Shown: piece after piece, positions 5,637-12,333 of the stretch
How the letters are laid out: every line of letters starts with the position of its first letter
Position numbering within the stretch: position 1 is the first letter of the stretch
Assembly: GCA_021775835.1 (NCBI GenBank)
Contig: JAJFHC010000012.1
Location: 1 to 12,333 of the forward strand
DNA from: Hyphomicrobiales bacterium
GTDB taxonomy: Bacteria > Pseudomonadota > Alphaproteobacteria > Rhizobiales > JAJFHC01
DNA length: 12,333 nt
Reading direction: 5' to 3'
Notes under the pieces: generated by a model
What the model saw: the letters and a program-made list of their open reading frames with translations, nothing else
What the model was told of the DNA's origin: nothing
The model's database searches: none
Translations under genes and position numbers: made by a program

Positions 5637-7115
5637 CTACCGGAACGGCGGTTCGTCAAAACTTCTCAACTTGCGTGAATGCAGGGACTGATGGGCGACA
5701 CCCTCACGCATAGTATTGACGGCTTCCAGGCATATTTTCAGGTGCTGGCTCACCCGTTCGGCATAAAATGCATTGGCCATGCCCGGCAGCTTGATTTCCC
5801 CGTGAAGCGGTTTGTCCGACACGCAAAGGAGCGTGCCGTAGGGCACCCGCAGCCGGAACCCATTGGCAGCAATGGTCGCGGATTCCATGTCAACCGCGAT
5901 CGCGCGGGACTGGTTGAAGAATGTCGACAGTTCGTCATGCCGCAGTTCCCAATCCCGGTCATCTGTCGAAACGACCGTTCCCGTACGCAAGTGCTGTTTC
6001 AGTTCGGAGCCGGTGAGACCGCTGATCTTGCCCACCGCAGCTGCAAGTGCCACCTGGACCTCCGCAATGGCGGGTACCGGGATCTCCAGGGGCAGATGCT
6101 GGTCGAGCACATGATCGAGACGTGCATAGGCATGGGCCAGCACGTAGTCGCCCAGACGTTGCGTGTTTCTCAGGCCCCCGCAATGACCAACCATCACCCA
6201 GCAATGCGGCCGCAACACTGCTACATGGTCTGTAATGGTCTTGGCGTTGGACGGCCCCACCCCGATATTCACCAGGGTGACGCCCATATGGTCGTTCTTG
6301 GTGAGATGATAGGCCGGCATCTGGGGCAAATTGGCGACCGGTTCGCCGCAGGATACCGTATCGGTGAGATTCGGATTGCAGTGGATTGCATCGCCGGGTT
6401 CGACAAACGACTCGAACGTCGTGCCGTTTCTCACCTCGTTCATGCCATACTCGACGAACTCGTCCACATAGCGCTGATAGTTCGTGAATAGAACGAAACG
6501 TTGGAAATGCTCCGGTTGCGTGCCCGTGTAATGGCGTAGACGCGACAAGGAATAGTCCACCCGCTCAGCGTCAAACAAGGCAAGCGGTTGCACGCCACCG
6601 GGCGAACTGCGGAACAGGCCATTGGCGATATCGTCCTTGATTTCCGCTAGGACCGGCATGTGAAACTTCCGGGTAAGGTCGGCAACCTGTTCCTGGCGCA
6701 GATCCATCGTCAGACTCTCAAGAGCAAATGTCAGGGGGATTTGCCGTTTGGAGATGCCGATCCAAACGGGCACGCCGTGATTTTCCATCAGCAGGGAAAT
6801 CTGGTCAAAATAGTAATCCCGAAACAGGTCGGGGGCTGTAATCGTTACCCCGAATTGCCCCGCACCCGAAACCGACCCGTAAGACAATGGTCCTGCACCC
6901 CGGTGGTCGACCTCCGGCACGTCAATCCACAAATAGGGATACCGTGCATCGGCTTTCCAAAGGTTCTCCTCGCCTGTCACGAATCGATCAAAATGCGCCC
7001 GTAGCAGGGATTGCGCCTGACCGTAAATCTCACATAACCGATCAACCGCTGCCTTGGGATTATCGAATGCGGTGGCTGCCGACATGACGTCGTGGGGAGG
7101 ATGGACAAAATTCAA
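5637..7115 (-). CDS. amn: AMP nucleosidase
   Basis: 492 residues with clear full-length similarity to E. coli Amn (about 484). The enzyme hydrolyses AMP to adenine and ribose 5-phosphate and helps control adenylate pools in the cytoplasm. The N-terminal Amn-specific domain spans about 25-175 (GRFT-like GAGQFGVTITAPDLFRDYY, QIPLTFAL). RVDYSLSRLRHYTGT and FVLFTNYQRYVDEF (185-220) follow. The C-terminal nucleoside-phosphorylase-like domain holds VNIGVGPSNAKTITDH (282-297), GHCGGLRNTQRLGDYVLAHAY (310-330), VDMESATIA (408-416) and SDKPLHGEIKLPG (433-445), where Asp434 is the expected catalytic acid. The C-terminus LHSRKLRSFDEPPFR matches the family almost exactly. Start choice: TTG at 7115 has AGGAG 6 bases upstream, whereas ATG 7085 has only a C-rich stretch. 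The next downstream gene has its own leader of almost 300 bases, so amn is probably a separate unit from the monooxygenase operon. Confidence 0.97.
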   Translation of the reverse strand: MNFVHPPHDVMSAATAFDNPKAAVDRLCEIYGQAQSLLRAHFDRFVTGEENLWKADARYPYLWIDVPEVDHRGAGPLSYGSVSGAGQFGVTITAPDLFRDYYFDQISLLMENHGVPVWIGISKRQIPLTFALESLTMDLRQEQVADLTRKFHMPVLAEIKDDIANGLFRSSPGGVQPLALFDAERVDYSLSRLRHYTGTQPEHFQRFVLFTNYQRYVDEFVEYGMNEVRNGTTFESFVEPGDAIHCNPNLTDTVSCGEPVANLPQMPAYHLTKNDHMGVTLVNIGVGPSNAKTITDHVAVLRPHCWVMVGHCGGLRNTQRLGDYVLAHAYARLDHVLDQHLPLEIPVPAIAEVQVALAAAVGKISGLTGSELKQHLRTGTVVSTDDRDWELRHDELSTFFNQSRAIAVDMESATIAANGFRLRVPYGTLLCVSDKPLHGEIKLPGMANAFYAERVSQHLKICLEAVNTMREGVAHQSLHSRKLRSFDEPPFR

Positions 7116-7118
7116 GGA

Positions 7119-7127
7119 TGGCTCCTG
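7119..7127 (-). promoter_or_regulatory. Ribosome-binding site supporting a TTG start for amn
   Basis: On the minus strand the order is ATCAGGAGCCATCC then TTG (7115-7113). The AGGAG core lies 6 bases from the TTG. No purine-rich site precedes the alternative ATG at 7085. Confidence 0.6.
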
Positions 7128-7134
7128 ATGTTAG

Positions 7135-7168
7135 ATGTTTTTTTGGTTCATACTGGAATCAAAAACAT
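7135..7168. repeat. AT-rich inverted repeat upstream of amn
   Basis: ATGTTTTT (7135-7142) and AAAAACAT (7161-7168) form 8-base arms. Inner bases TTGGTTC and GAATCAA also pair nearly completely in a slightly shifted register. It lies about 20-53 bases upstream of the amn start, inside the 102-base gap after the methyltransferase gene. It may be an operator or promoter element of amn. It has too little GC for a typical terminator stem. Confidence 0.35.
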
Positions 7169-7217
7169 GACTGCCTGATGTCGCTACGCTACACCGAATC
7201 CGCTAGCGCCGTCTCAA

Positions 7218-7871
7218 TCAGACCTGCATCGCTACAGGCTTCTGCATCAAGGCAACGTCCTTGACTGGAATTTCGCACCGCCACCCACGTTGCCCGGCAA
7301 CCATTTGCAACGTCGCGTCGCGGTAGAAAACCACATGTGTCGGATCCTGACGGTAATGCCAGTTTTCAAACCGGTCGTCATCCGTCTGAAAGCAGGTCAT
7401 CAGCCCGAGCCAGCCTCCAGGACGAAGCAAGGAATCGAGCCTGTCGAATTCTACCGCTGGTCGATAAAAATGTTCAATGGTCTCTGTACAGACAATGAAA
7501 TCGTAGACTTGATCAAGGGGGTGTCGATTGGGAAAGAAGAAGGGGTCGTAGAGTTCCACCTGATGGCCCTCTTCACGCAGCATCGCTGCAAGTGCCGGCC
7601 CCGGACCACAACCATAGTCCAGTCCCGCCATGCCCGGTTCCAGTTTCTCCAGGAACGGACCCGCAAGTTTCGACAGGAATTCGCGGTAGCCAGGGTCATC
7701 GGGATCGTTCTCGTGATGCAGGTAATGGGCGTGTTCCAAGCGTGGGGACAGCCGCTGATCTGGATCAAGAAAACGCGCTTCGCACACGTCGCACCGCCAA
7801 TAATCCTGTCCCTTAACCGACAGGAACAACGCCGCCGGCGACGAACGGCAAACCGGGCAGCCGGGAGTCAT
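7218..7871 (-). CDS. Class I SAM-dependent methyltransferase with N-terminal zinc finger
   Basis: 217 residues. The N-terminus has two C-x2-C pairs (Cys5/Cys8 and Cys27/Cys30) that look like a zinc-binding knuckle. The SAM-binding fold follows: motif I LDYGCGPGP (84-92), an acidic end of strand 2 (VELYDP, 105-110), DFIVCTETIEHF (124-135, motif II/post-II) and LLRPGGWLGLMT (148-159). The sequence resembles small bacterial zinc-finger methyltransferases of unknown substrate, so no gene symbol is given. Its ATG overlaps the stop of the upstream spermidine-synthase-like gene by 4 bases (ATGA), which implies translational coupling and a shared process. There is no signal peptide or membrane segment. 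The gene ends 102 bases before amn. Confidence 0.88.
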   Translation of the reverse strand: MTPGCPVCRSSPAALFLSVKGQDYWRCDVCEARFLDPDQRLSPRLEHAHYLHHENDPDDPGYREFLSKLAGPFLEKLEPGMAGLDYGCGPGPALAAMLREEGHQVELYDPFFFPNRHPLDQVYDFIVCTETIEHFYRPAVEFDRLDSLLRPGGWLGLMTCFQTDDDRFENWHYRQDPTHVVFYRDATLQMVAGQRGWRCEIPVKDVALMQKPVAMQV

Positions 7872-8593
7872 GGCTCCCTTTCCGACCTGGCCAGATAGAC
7901 TGTCTGGGTGACGTCGCGGTCCTGGAGCGGATTATGAAATGTAACCAGTTCGGCACGCGCGTCGACGAACACCTGTTCCAACCGCTCAACAAAAGAAACG
8001 TCCGGCTGATCGTTTGACCAAAGACCGAACACACCGCCTGGCCGCAGGTGTGTTGCAAACTGCTTAAGACCTTCGGCTTGATAAAAGGCAGCGTTCTGGG
8101 GGTCGAGAAAGAAGTCCGGCGCATGATCGATATCGACAAGAATAGCATCGAACCGGCGGGCCGGAGCTTCCGGATCAAATCCGTTCGTCGATGCCGCGAG
8201 AGCAAAGAAGTCGCCGAGCACAAATCGACAGCGTCGGTCTTCACTCAGTGCCTTGCCAAGTGGCAGTAAGCGTGTTTCATGCCAGTCGATAACCGCATCA
8301 AGCGCTTCCACAACCAAAAGTGAGCCGACCCTGTCGTGTTCAAGCACAGCGTGGGCGGTGTAGCCGAGTCCCAGGCCACCGACGACCACATCCAGTTCAG
8401 ACCCCGCAAGCTCACCCAGTCCAAGGCGCGCGAGCGCAATCTCAGATGCGGTAAATTTACTCGACATCAGATGATCGTCACCGAGCTTGATCTCAAATAT
8501 ATCGACACCGGTCGTCACGTCCCTCCGACGGCGCAACGTCAGAACACCGATTGACGTCGGCCGGTAATCGAGTTCCTCGAAGTTCACGCTCAT
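7868..8593 (-). CDS. Spermidine-synthase-like SAM-fold protein
   Basis: 241 residues. A short N-terminal beta-rich region (GVLTLRRRR, VDIFEIKLGDDHLMSS) leads into a nucleotide-binding fold: VVVGGLGLGYTA (69-80), VVEALDAVIDWHE (94-106) with the acidic residue expected to touch the SAM-type ribose, RFVLGDFF (123-130), FDAILVDIDHAP (148-159) and LRPGGVFGLWSND (183-195). This is the arrangement of spermidine synthase-like and related methyltransferases. True polyamine synthesis is not shown, because the classical GGGDG-type motif appears here as GGLGLG. It starts 10 bases after the small zinc-ribbon gene; a GAGG site 5 bases before its ATG overlaps that gene's stop region. It overlaps the next methyltransferase gene by 4 bases. 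Confidence 0.85.
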   Translation of the reverse strand: MSVNFEELDYRPTSIGVLTLRRRRDVTTGVDIFEIKLGDDHLMSSKFTASEIALARLGLGELAGSELDVVVGGLGLGYTAHAVLEHDRVGSLLVVEALDAVIDWHETRLLPLGKALSEDRRCRFVLGDFFALAASTNGFDPEAPARRFDAILVDIDHAPDFFLDPQNAAFYQAEGLKQFATHLRPGGVFGLWSNDQPDVSFVERLEQVFVDARAELVTFHNPLQDRDVTQTVYLARSEREP

Positions 8594-8603
8594 GGAAACC
8601 TCA

Positions 8604-8807
8604 TCAGGTGGACAAACTGAAACGGGTAATCTTCCGACGACACGCCGGGCAGGTTATGTCGGTGTAGTCCAGTTTCGTCCCGCAGTTGCGACACCTCAAC
8701 GTCGAGGCTTTGGCACTATGGGAATCTGAAATCCTGTGCAGACCTCCCGAACCAGACCGCAACGAATCAAGCGCCCGCCTGAACAAAGCCCTGCAACTTT
8801 CAAACAT
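8604..8807 (-). CDS. Small zinc-ribbon protein
   Basis: 67 residues from ATG 8807, or 69 from a GTG at 8813. Neither start has a strong ribosome-binding site. The C-terminal half carries two C-x2-C pairs (Cys39/Cys42 and Cys53/Cys56, CRNCG and CPACRR) separated by 10 residues, the layout of a zinc ribbon. The N-terminal part is basic, Ser-rich and probably partly disordered. The frame looks real because the zinc-ribbon spacing is regular and the stop is tightly joined to the ribosome-binding site of the next gene. The function is unknown. It may be a small partner of the two SAM-fold proteins, one of which has its own zinc finger. It starts 38 bases after the idnD stop on the same strand. Confidence 0.6.
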   Translation of the reverse strand: MFESCRALFRRALDSLRSGSGGLHRISDSHSAKASTLRCRNCGTKLDYTDITCPACRRKITRFSLST

Positions 8808-8845
8808 TATCACTGCTGCCGTATGTTGTTATGAACCGCATTCTG

Positions 8846-9889
8846 TCACGATGATCCGTCAAATCGAATCTGAACCTTCATTGCCCGTGACCGGTCATTG
8901 GCAAGATCAAACCCTGCCACGGCATCGTCCAGGGGAAGTGTTTCAGAAATCAGTGACGCCACATCGATCTCGCCCGCATTGATCAGACCGACGGCCTGGC
9001 CGAACTCCTCATGAAACCGGAAACTGCCCTTGAGTTGGATTTCCTTTGACGCGAGGGCATTCATCGGCACGGCCATCTCGCCGCCCAGGCCCAACTGGAC
9101 AAGCGTGCCACGAGGTCGAAGAACACCCAGAGCCGATGCCAGGGCGGGACCGCTGCCCGACGCTTCGATCGCCAGATCGAAATACCCCTTGCCCTCTGTA
9201 AACGGTTCCAGTGCGTCTTTATCCCTTGCAACATTGATCGTTCGGTCCGCGCCGGACCCGGTTGCGAACTCAAGGGCCTGATCCGTCAGGTCGGTCACCG
9301 TAATTTCCTCGGCACCCCCATGCTTCGCCGCCATCACACACAACGCGCCGATCGGGCCGCAACCGGTAATCAACACGCGCCGGCCGGCAACCTCACCCGC
9401 CTGGCGTACCGCATGCAGACAAACACTCAACGGTTCCGCCATGGCGGCATTGCCGGCGGAGACGCCGTCACTTATAGAAAAGCACTGCTCCTCATCGACG
9501 ACCAATCCCTCGCGAAATGCCCCTTGAATGTGGGGAAACGGCATTGCTGAACCATAGAACCGCATGTTCAGGCAATGATTGAAATGCCCTTCGCTGCAAT
9601 ACCGGCACTCCCCGCACGGCCGGCTCGGATTGATCGCCACCATGTCACCTGGCTTTACCGACCGGACACCGCTCCCGACTTCGGCAACGACCCCCGCCAC
9701 TTCGTGACCAAGAACCATCGGTTCGCGCAGGCGTACCGGTCCGAACCCGCCGTGGTTGTAGTAATGCAGATCCGACCCGCAAATTCCACCGGCTGACACC
9801 GCAATTCGGACCTCGCCCGGACCCGGATCTCCCACTGATGATGCCTCGAGTCTGAGGTCTCCTGCAGCGTGAATCGTCAAAGCGCGCAT
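8846..9889 (-). CDS. idnD: L-idonate 5-dehydrogenase (zinc-dependent MDR family)
   Basis: 347 residues, matching IdnD along its length. The enzyme oxidises L-idonate to 5-keto-D-gluconate with NAD(P)+ in the cytoplasm. Catalytic zinc residues are Cys37 in GGICGSDLHYYNHG, and His62-Glu63 in VLGHEVAG. The structural zinc site is Cys92, Cys95, Cys98 and Cys106 (PCGECRYCSEGHFNHC). The RFYGSAMPFPHIQGAF segment (110-124) is characteristic of IdnD, and the Rossmann loop is GCGPIG (176-181). The end KVQIRF also fits. GGAGAGAG stands about 6 bases before the ATG. It is divergent from idnO across 77 bases, so both are probably controlled from one site. Other polyol dehydrogenases share the fold, but the IdnD-specific segments and the idnO neighbour favour this call. 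Confidence 0.93.
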   Translation of the reverse strand: MRALTIHAAGDLRLEASSVGDPGPGEVRIAVSAGGICGSDLHYYNHGGFGPVRLREPMVLGHEVAGVVAEVGSGVRSVKPGDMVAINPSRPCGECRYCSEGHFNHCLNMRFYGSAMPFPHIQGAFREGLVVDEEQCFSISDGVSAGNAAMAEPLSVCLHAVRQAGEVAGRRVLITGCGPIGALCVMAAKHGGAEEITVTDLTDQALEFATGSGADRTINVARDKDALEPFTEGKGYFDLAIEASGSGPALASALGVLRPRGTLVQLGLGGEMAVPMNALASKEIQLKGSFRFHEEFGQAVGLINAGEIDVASLISETLPLDDAVAGFDLANDRSRAMKVQIRFDGSS

Positions 9890-9923
9890 GACATCTCTCT
9901 CCGGGCTTGCTGAGCGGCGGCCA

Positions 9924-9952
9924 AAGTGGTTGATAGTCTCCTCCCGCCACTT
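9924..9952. promoter_or_regulatory. Candidate operator in the idnD-idnO divergent region
   Basis: AAGTGG (9924-9929) and CCACTT (9947-9952) form an inverted repeat with a 17-base spacer in the middle of the 77-base divergent region. A GntR- or LacI-type regulator would be expected at such a locus, but none is encoded in the window. The arms are short, so this is tentative. Confidence 0.3.
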
Positions 9953-9966
9953 AAGGACGTCTGTTC

Positions 9967-10737
9967 ATGAATGTACATCCGCTTTTTGATCTATCCGGCC
10001 GTCGGGTCCTGATTACCGGTTCCAGTCAGGGAATTGGTTTTGCGCTGGCCCGGGGGTTGGCCACTGCCGGTGCCGACATTGTCCTGAACGGACGCGATCC
10101 GGGAAAACTGAAGACGGCAGCCACTCGCCTTTCAGGTGAAGGCGCCAACGTTGCACAAACCGTATTTGACGTGACCATAGCGGCCGATACAAAAGCCGCC
10201 GTTGATGCCATCGAGACGGAAGAAGGCCCGATCGACGTTCTCATCAACAATGCCGGCATGCAGCACCGTTCACCACTGGAAGATTTTCCTGACGACGCCT
10301 GGGATAAACTCATGCGCACAAATATCGACAGTGTGTTCCATGTGGGCAAGGCTGTCGCACAGCACATGATCGGGCGCAAACGCGGCAAAATCATAAACAT
10401 CTGTTCCGTGCAGACCGCCCTCGCCCGCCCCGGCATTGCGCCTTACGTCGCATCAAAAGGCGCGGTTGCAAACCTGACCAAGGGCATGTGCACGGACTGG
10501 GCCCGGCACGGTTTACAGATCAACGGCCTGGCGCCGGGATACTTCGAGACCGAACTGACCAGTGCTCTGGTCGAGGATGCAGAGTTTTCCGCATGGCTGG
10601 CAAACCGTACGCCGGCCGGCCGTTGGGGAAACGTCGAAGAACTCGTCGGCGCCGCTATTTTCCTGGCGACCGACGCTTCGAGTTTCGTGAATGGTCATAT
10701 CCTCTATGTGGACGGCGGCATCACGGCATCGCTCTAG
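9967..10737 (+). CDS. idnO: Gluconate 5-dehydrogenase (SDR family)
   Basis: 256 residues, matching IdnO closely. The enzyme reversibly reduces 5-keto-D-gluconate to D-gluconate with NAD(P)H. SDR motifs are the cofactor loop TGSSQGIG (17-24), NNAG (94-97) and the catalytic Ser147, Tyr160 and Lys164 (YVASK). IdnO-like segments include GKIINICSVQT (140-150), ARHGLQINGLAPGYFETELT (179-198), a TPAGRWG stretch and a C-terminal VNGHILYVDGG (241-251). The start ATG is preceded by AAGGA 9 bases upstream. With the divergent idnD it completes the two-step route from L-idonate to gluconate. Its 3' end overlaps the convergent phytanoyl-CoA-dioxygenase-family gene by 17 bases. Confidence 0.94.
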   Translation: MNVHPLFDLSGRRVLITGSSQGIGFALARGLATAGADIVLNGRDPGKLKTAATRLSGEGANVAQTVFDVTIAADTKAAVDAIETEEGPIDVLINNAGMQHRSPLEDFPDDAWDKLMRTNIDSVFHVGKAVAQHMIGRKRGKIINICSVQTALARPGIAPYVASKGAVANLTKGMCTDWARHGLQINGLAPGYFETELTSALVEDAEFSAWLANRTPAGRWGNVEELVGAAIFLATDASSFVNGHILYVDGGITASL

Positions 10738-11608
10738 AAAACGCCTTGTTGCCCGCATTCGCCTGTACTTCGTAGATCGACCCGGCCTTGTCCGGCTGCG
10801 GCTGCGGAATGCGCACAGGCACATTCTCAAGACGTGGCGTGATCGTGCCACGACCGCAGAGCAGTTTCTCGTCATACTCTTCCAGGGACGGCCATTTTGA
10901 CATGGCACCCGCAACGGGGAAGGCATCGGCTGCCGAGATTTCATAGAGCAGCAGCATTCTGTCCTTGTCCGAACGGTTCAAATCGGACCCGTGAACCGTA
11001 CGCACGTGATGAAGCGACATTGTCCCGCGTGGACCGGTCAGGGCCACGGCATCATTGGGGTTGAGACCGCAAGCCGAGAGATCCATCGCACCTGCAAAAA
11101 CACCATTGTGATGATGATCGAAAATGTCGCCCTTGTGGGTACCGGGGAACACCATCATAGGACCGTTATCAGGACCGACGTCGTTGAGCACGATCCCCAC
11201 AGCCAGCATGTGGTCATTGGTGTGCGGGTAGAAAGCCCAGTCCTGATGCCACTCCACCGCCGAACCGTAACCCGCAGACTTCATGTTGAGTTTGGATGTA
11301 TGCAACCGCAAGTCCGGGCCGATCAGATCCCGGACCGGCGCCAGCACCGCGTCAGACCGCATCAGATTTGAGAACACGCCCGAAATGGCATGTGGCAGCT
11401 TGACCCGCCGAAGCCTTGGGTCATCGGGCGTATGGCAGTCCTCCAGATCAAGGCGATCGTTGGACTGTTCAAGCTCCTGGGCTTCAAGGCGAAACGTCTC
11501 AATTTCCACAATGCAGCTGTCGACGACGGCGGCCGGAATGTGCCCGGGCAAGACCAGATATCCATTGGTCTGATAGAAATCACGCTGCGCTGAAGTCAGT
11601 ATTTCCAT
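10721..11608 (-). CDS. Phytanoyl-CoA dioxygenase (PhyH) family 2OG/Fe(II) oxygenase
   Basis: 295 residues. The N-terminal segment LTSAQRDFYQTNGYLVLPG (4-22) is typical of PhyH-family oxygenases. The iron site is His121-x-Asp123 in VEWHQDWAFYPHTN, with the distal His206 in TVHGSDLNRSDKDR and Arg217 as the expected 2-oxoglutarate ligand. GIVLNDVGPDNGPMMVFPGTHKG (138-160) is the family's central signature. Many bacterial members hydroxylate small molecules rather than phytanoyl-CoA, and the substrate here cannot be told. The ATG at 11608 has GGAG 8 bases upstream. The gene is convergent with idnO and divergent from gnd, so it breaks the sugar-acid gene set. It may act on a related compound or be an unrelated insertion. 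Confidence 0.92.
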   Translation of the reverse strand: MEILTSAQRDFYQTNGYLVLPGHIPAAVVDSCIVEIETFRLEAQELEQSNDRLDLEDCHTPDDPRLRRVKLPHAISGVFSNLMRSDAVLAPVRDLIGPDLRLHTSKLNMKSAGYGSAVEWHQDWAFYPHTNDHMLAVGIVLNDVGPDNGPMMVFPGTHKGDIFDHHHNGVFAGAMDLSACGLNPNDAVALTGPRGTMSLHHVRTVHGSDLNRSDKDRMLLLYEISAADAFPVAGAMSKWPSLEEYDEKLLCGRGTITPRLENVPVRIPQPQPDKAGSIYEVQANAGNKAFSRAMP

Positions 11609-11806
11609 CTCTTCGTCTCCACTATAAACCGAGCATCACCTGATGGAATGCCGGGCTTCCCTTCCAGCGGCACTGTCGCATTGCTCCGGATGGAACCGTG
11701 CGTTGCCGACGGGTCCACAGCAATATACATTGCCCTGAACCAGAGGGGTGATGCTGATGTCTCCCTCAGAAGAGTATCACCCAAACAACTATCCTGGGGC
11801 CGGAAC
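11609..11806. promoter_or_regulatory. Divergent promoter region between the PhyH-family gene and gnd
   Basis: 198 bases between two divergent starts. A weak -10-like TATAGT is present on the minus strand (11621-11626), just before the PhyH-family ribosome-binding site. A TATACA lies on the plus strand near 11724. An 8-base inverted pair, GCATCACC (11633-11640) and GGTGATGC (11747-11754), brackets much of the region, and CATCA-CC-TGATG (11634-11645) is a small local palindrome overlapping the first arm. Individual sites are not certain. Confidence 0.35.
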
Positions 11807-12333
11807 ATGAACTTAGCGATCATCGGTTTGGGTGTGATGGGGCGTAACCTGGCGTTGAATTTCCGTGACGCCGGCCATGAACTCGCCGTCTGGGACCCAT
11901 GGCCGGAGGCGCAACGCTGGCGAGCCGACGGGATTGCAGCGTGCGACGATCTGAAAGACCTCATAGCCCAACTCGATACGCCTCGCACCATTCTGGTCAT
12001 GCTCAAGGCAGGCGAACCGGTTACCTCGATGATCCAGGAGCTCATCTCGATTCTCGCGCCCGGAGACACGGTCATCGATGGCGGAAACTCCGACTTCAAG
12101 GATACAGAAACAAGGGCCCGGTTGATGGAGAGCCGGGACCTGAATTTTGCGGGCCTGGGTGTTTCAGGCGGTGCGGAAGGCGCACGACTTGGCCCCTCCA
12201 TGATGCTCGGATGTCCAGGCGATGTACGCGACCGGTTACTTTCTCTCCTGAGCGGTGTTGCGGCGAACCGTGACACCAGGCCTTGCGTCGACTGGTTCGG
12301 CACCGGCGGCGCCGGCCACTTCGTCAAGATGGT
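11807..12333 (+). CDS. gnd: 6-phosphogluconate dehydrogenase (decarboxylating), 3' truncated
   Basis: The first 175 residues are visible before the window ends; family members have about 300-480, so most of the C-terminal helical domain is missing. The enzyme converts 6-phosphogluconate to ribulose 5-phosphate and CO2 with NAD(P)+ reduction. The Rossmann loop is IGLGVMGRNLALN (6-18); VMLKAGEPV (64-72), VIDGGNSDFKDTETR (89-103), GLGVSGGAEGARLGPSMM (116-133) and GAGHFVKM (168-175, with catalytic Lys174) are the substrate and catalytic motifs. The GVSGGAEGA form resembles the full-length class rather than the short GntZ/YqeC class. GGGGCCGG lies just before the ATG. Next to idnD and idnO it fits the last step of an idonate/gluconate route. 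Confidence 0.94.
   Translation, partial: MNLAIIGLGVMGRNLALNFRDAGHELAVWDPWPEAQRWRADGIAACDDLKDLIAQLDTPRTILVMLKAGEPVTSMIQELISILAPGDTVIDGGNSDFKDTETRARLMESRDLNFAGLGVSGGAEGARLGPSMMLGCPGDVRDRLLSLLSGVAANRDTRPCVDWFGTGGAGHFVKM

Noticed and set aside
5369..11645. The 9-mer CACCTGATG found at 5369-5377, 11637-11645 and, on the minus strand, 8602-8610
   Set aside because: Several 9-mers are expected three times in a sequence of this size by chance, and one copy is formed by a stop codon next to a ribosome-binding site.
11596..12327. Long open frame of 243 codons on the minus strand opposite gnd
   Set aside because: It is antisense to gnd, whose plus-strand product has clear 6-phosphogluconate dehydrogenase motifs. 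Its own translation resembles no family and it also runs across the divergent promoter region.

Overview
The window looks like chromosomal DNA of an alphaproteobacterium. That rests on moderately high GC, on proteobacterial-type AMP nucleosidase, idonate dehydrogenase and LysR proteins, and on tightly packed genes; no rRNA or other marker gene confirms it. No tRNA, rRNA, CRISPR array, insertion sequence or prophage gene was seen. No gene-free stretch exceeds 300 bases. Both edges cut a gene: a 2-oxoglutarate oxygenase on the left and 6-phosphogluconate dehydrogenase on the right.

Region 1 (about 535-5620, all minus strand) is the most interesting part. It is a tight five-gene run: an HpaB-type flavin-dependent aromatic monooxygenase, a flavin reductase fused to a LysR-type effector-binding domain, a Rid-family protein, a DUF1028 protein (Ntn-hydrolase-like), and a LysR regulator as the last gene. 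Gaps between genes are 6-27 bases. The reductase's C-terminal half aligns without gaps over 203 residues, at about 37% identity by hand count, with the effector domain of the LysR protein in the same operon. The fusion has no DNA-binding helix-turn-helix. My reading, which is inference, is that one small molecule (substrate or product) is sensed by two sister domains: one controls transcription and the other controls electron supply to the monooxygenase. The upstream region (5343-5636) holds three inverted repeats and a possible promoter.

Region 2 (5637-8807, minus strand) holds AMP nucleosidase (amn), which probably starts at a TTG codon, then two SAM-fold proteins that overlap by 4 bases (a zinc-finger methyltransferase and a spermidine-synthase-like protein), and a small zinc-ribbon protein upstream of them.

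Region 3 (8846-12333) is a sugar-acid locus. L-idonate 5-dehydrogenase (idnD) and gluconate 5-dehydrogenase (idnO) are divergent across 77 bases, and 6-phosphogluconate dehydrogenase (gnd) runs off the right edge. Together they would convert L-idonate to 5-ketogluconate and then gluconate and, after a gluconate kinase not seen here, to ribulose 5-phosphate. A phytanoyl-CoA-dioxygenase-family gene lies between idnO and gnd on the opposite strand; its link to this pathway is unknown.
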